Source: JBFFMO01 sp041390025 (GTDB taxonomy: Bacteria > Myxococcota_A > Bradymonadia > Bradymonadales > Bradymonadaceae). From it: DNA of 64,000 nt. The position numbers were made by a program, and so were the translations under genes. Of the stretch, positions 63,974 through 64,000 are shown one piece after another; within the stretch, counting starts at the first letter, position 1, and every line of letters starts with the position of its first letter. The stretch is from positions 1-64,000 of the forward strand of contig JAWKQR010000020.1 of NCBI GenBank assembly GCA_041390025.1, written 5' to 3'. The notes beneath the pieces were generated by a model. That model did not search any database. It saw nothing but the letters and a program-made list of their open reading frames with translations, and was not told the origin of the DNA.

Positions 63974-64000
63974 TCACCTGCGATCAGTTTCGCAGCATTC

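Overview
This window looks like a chromosomal segment from a Gram-negative, formerly 'deltaproteobacterial' lineage (Myxococcota or Bradymonadota-like). This placement is inferred from gene content only: a division and cell wall (dcw) cluster with a meso-diaminopimelate-type MurE, an O-antigen/polysaccharide-type flippase, many lipoproteins, eukaryotic-like Ser/Thr kinases with PEGA tails, FHA-domain proteins, a sigma54 activator and Cys-rich lipoproteins. No rRNA, tRNA, CRISPR array, transposase or phage module was recognised.

Layout. 1-6 kb: the 3' end of rtcR (RNA repair regulator), a DUF4442 protein, a DMT-family transporter preceded by a possible small-peptide gene and terminator, a lipoprotein, and a badly broken acyl-CoA dehydrogenase / APH-type phosphotransferase pair. 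6-12 kb: small lipoprotein, orphan Imm21-like gene, and a co-oriented row with strong RBSs (YiiX-like papain-fold lipoprotein, two unrecognised proteins, an ATP-dependent nucleic-acid ligase, a LOG-family protein). 12-19.5 kb: DUF362 gene, two PEGA-tailed Ser/Thr kinases and an FHA-sigma54 activator, i.e. a signalling island. 19.7-26.4 kb: type 2 IPP isomerase, an Lgt-like/DUF72/folD/gcvT/gcvH row (one-carbon and glycine cleavage), MBL hydrolase and trmB. 26.4-31.5 kb: a minus-strand row of TonB-like protein, pyrophosphatase, glycosyltransferase, methyltransferase and flippase. 31.5-34.5 kb: Cys-rich lipoproteins and a TrmJ-like methyltransferase.

34.5-50.7 kb is the dcw cluster, all on the minus strand: mraZ, rsmH, ftsL, ftsI, murE, murF, mraY, ftsW, murG, murB, ddl, ftsQ, ftsA, ftsZ. 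It starts from a clear sigma70-type promoter with MraZ-box repeats. murD and murC are missing from the places they normally occupy. 51-64 kb: a 57-aa small protein, a Kelch lipoprotein, a TPR/PEGA-like protein, a histidine kinase, an EEP-family hydrolase, an FHA/coiled-coil protein divergent from a MinD/ParA-like ATPase fused to a RodZ-type HTH, a small unknown, an RluA-type pseudouridine synthase and an ABC1/UbiB-family protein.

Many genes are interrupted by single-base shifts, including ones that must be essential (ftsA, ftsW, murG, murB, mraY, ftsZ). The shifts are clustered and some compensate one another. I infer mostly consensus errors in a draft assembly rather than real pseudogenes, so broken genes are given as whole spans with the breaks noted. 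Positions of frameshifts are approximate.
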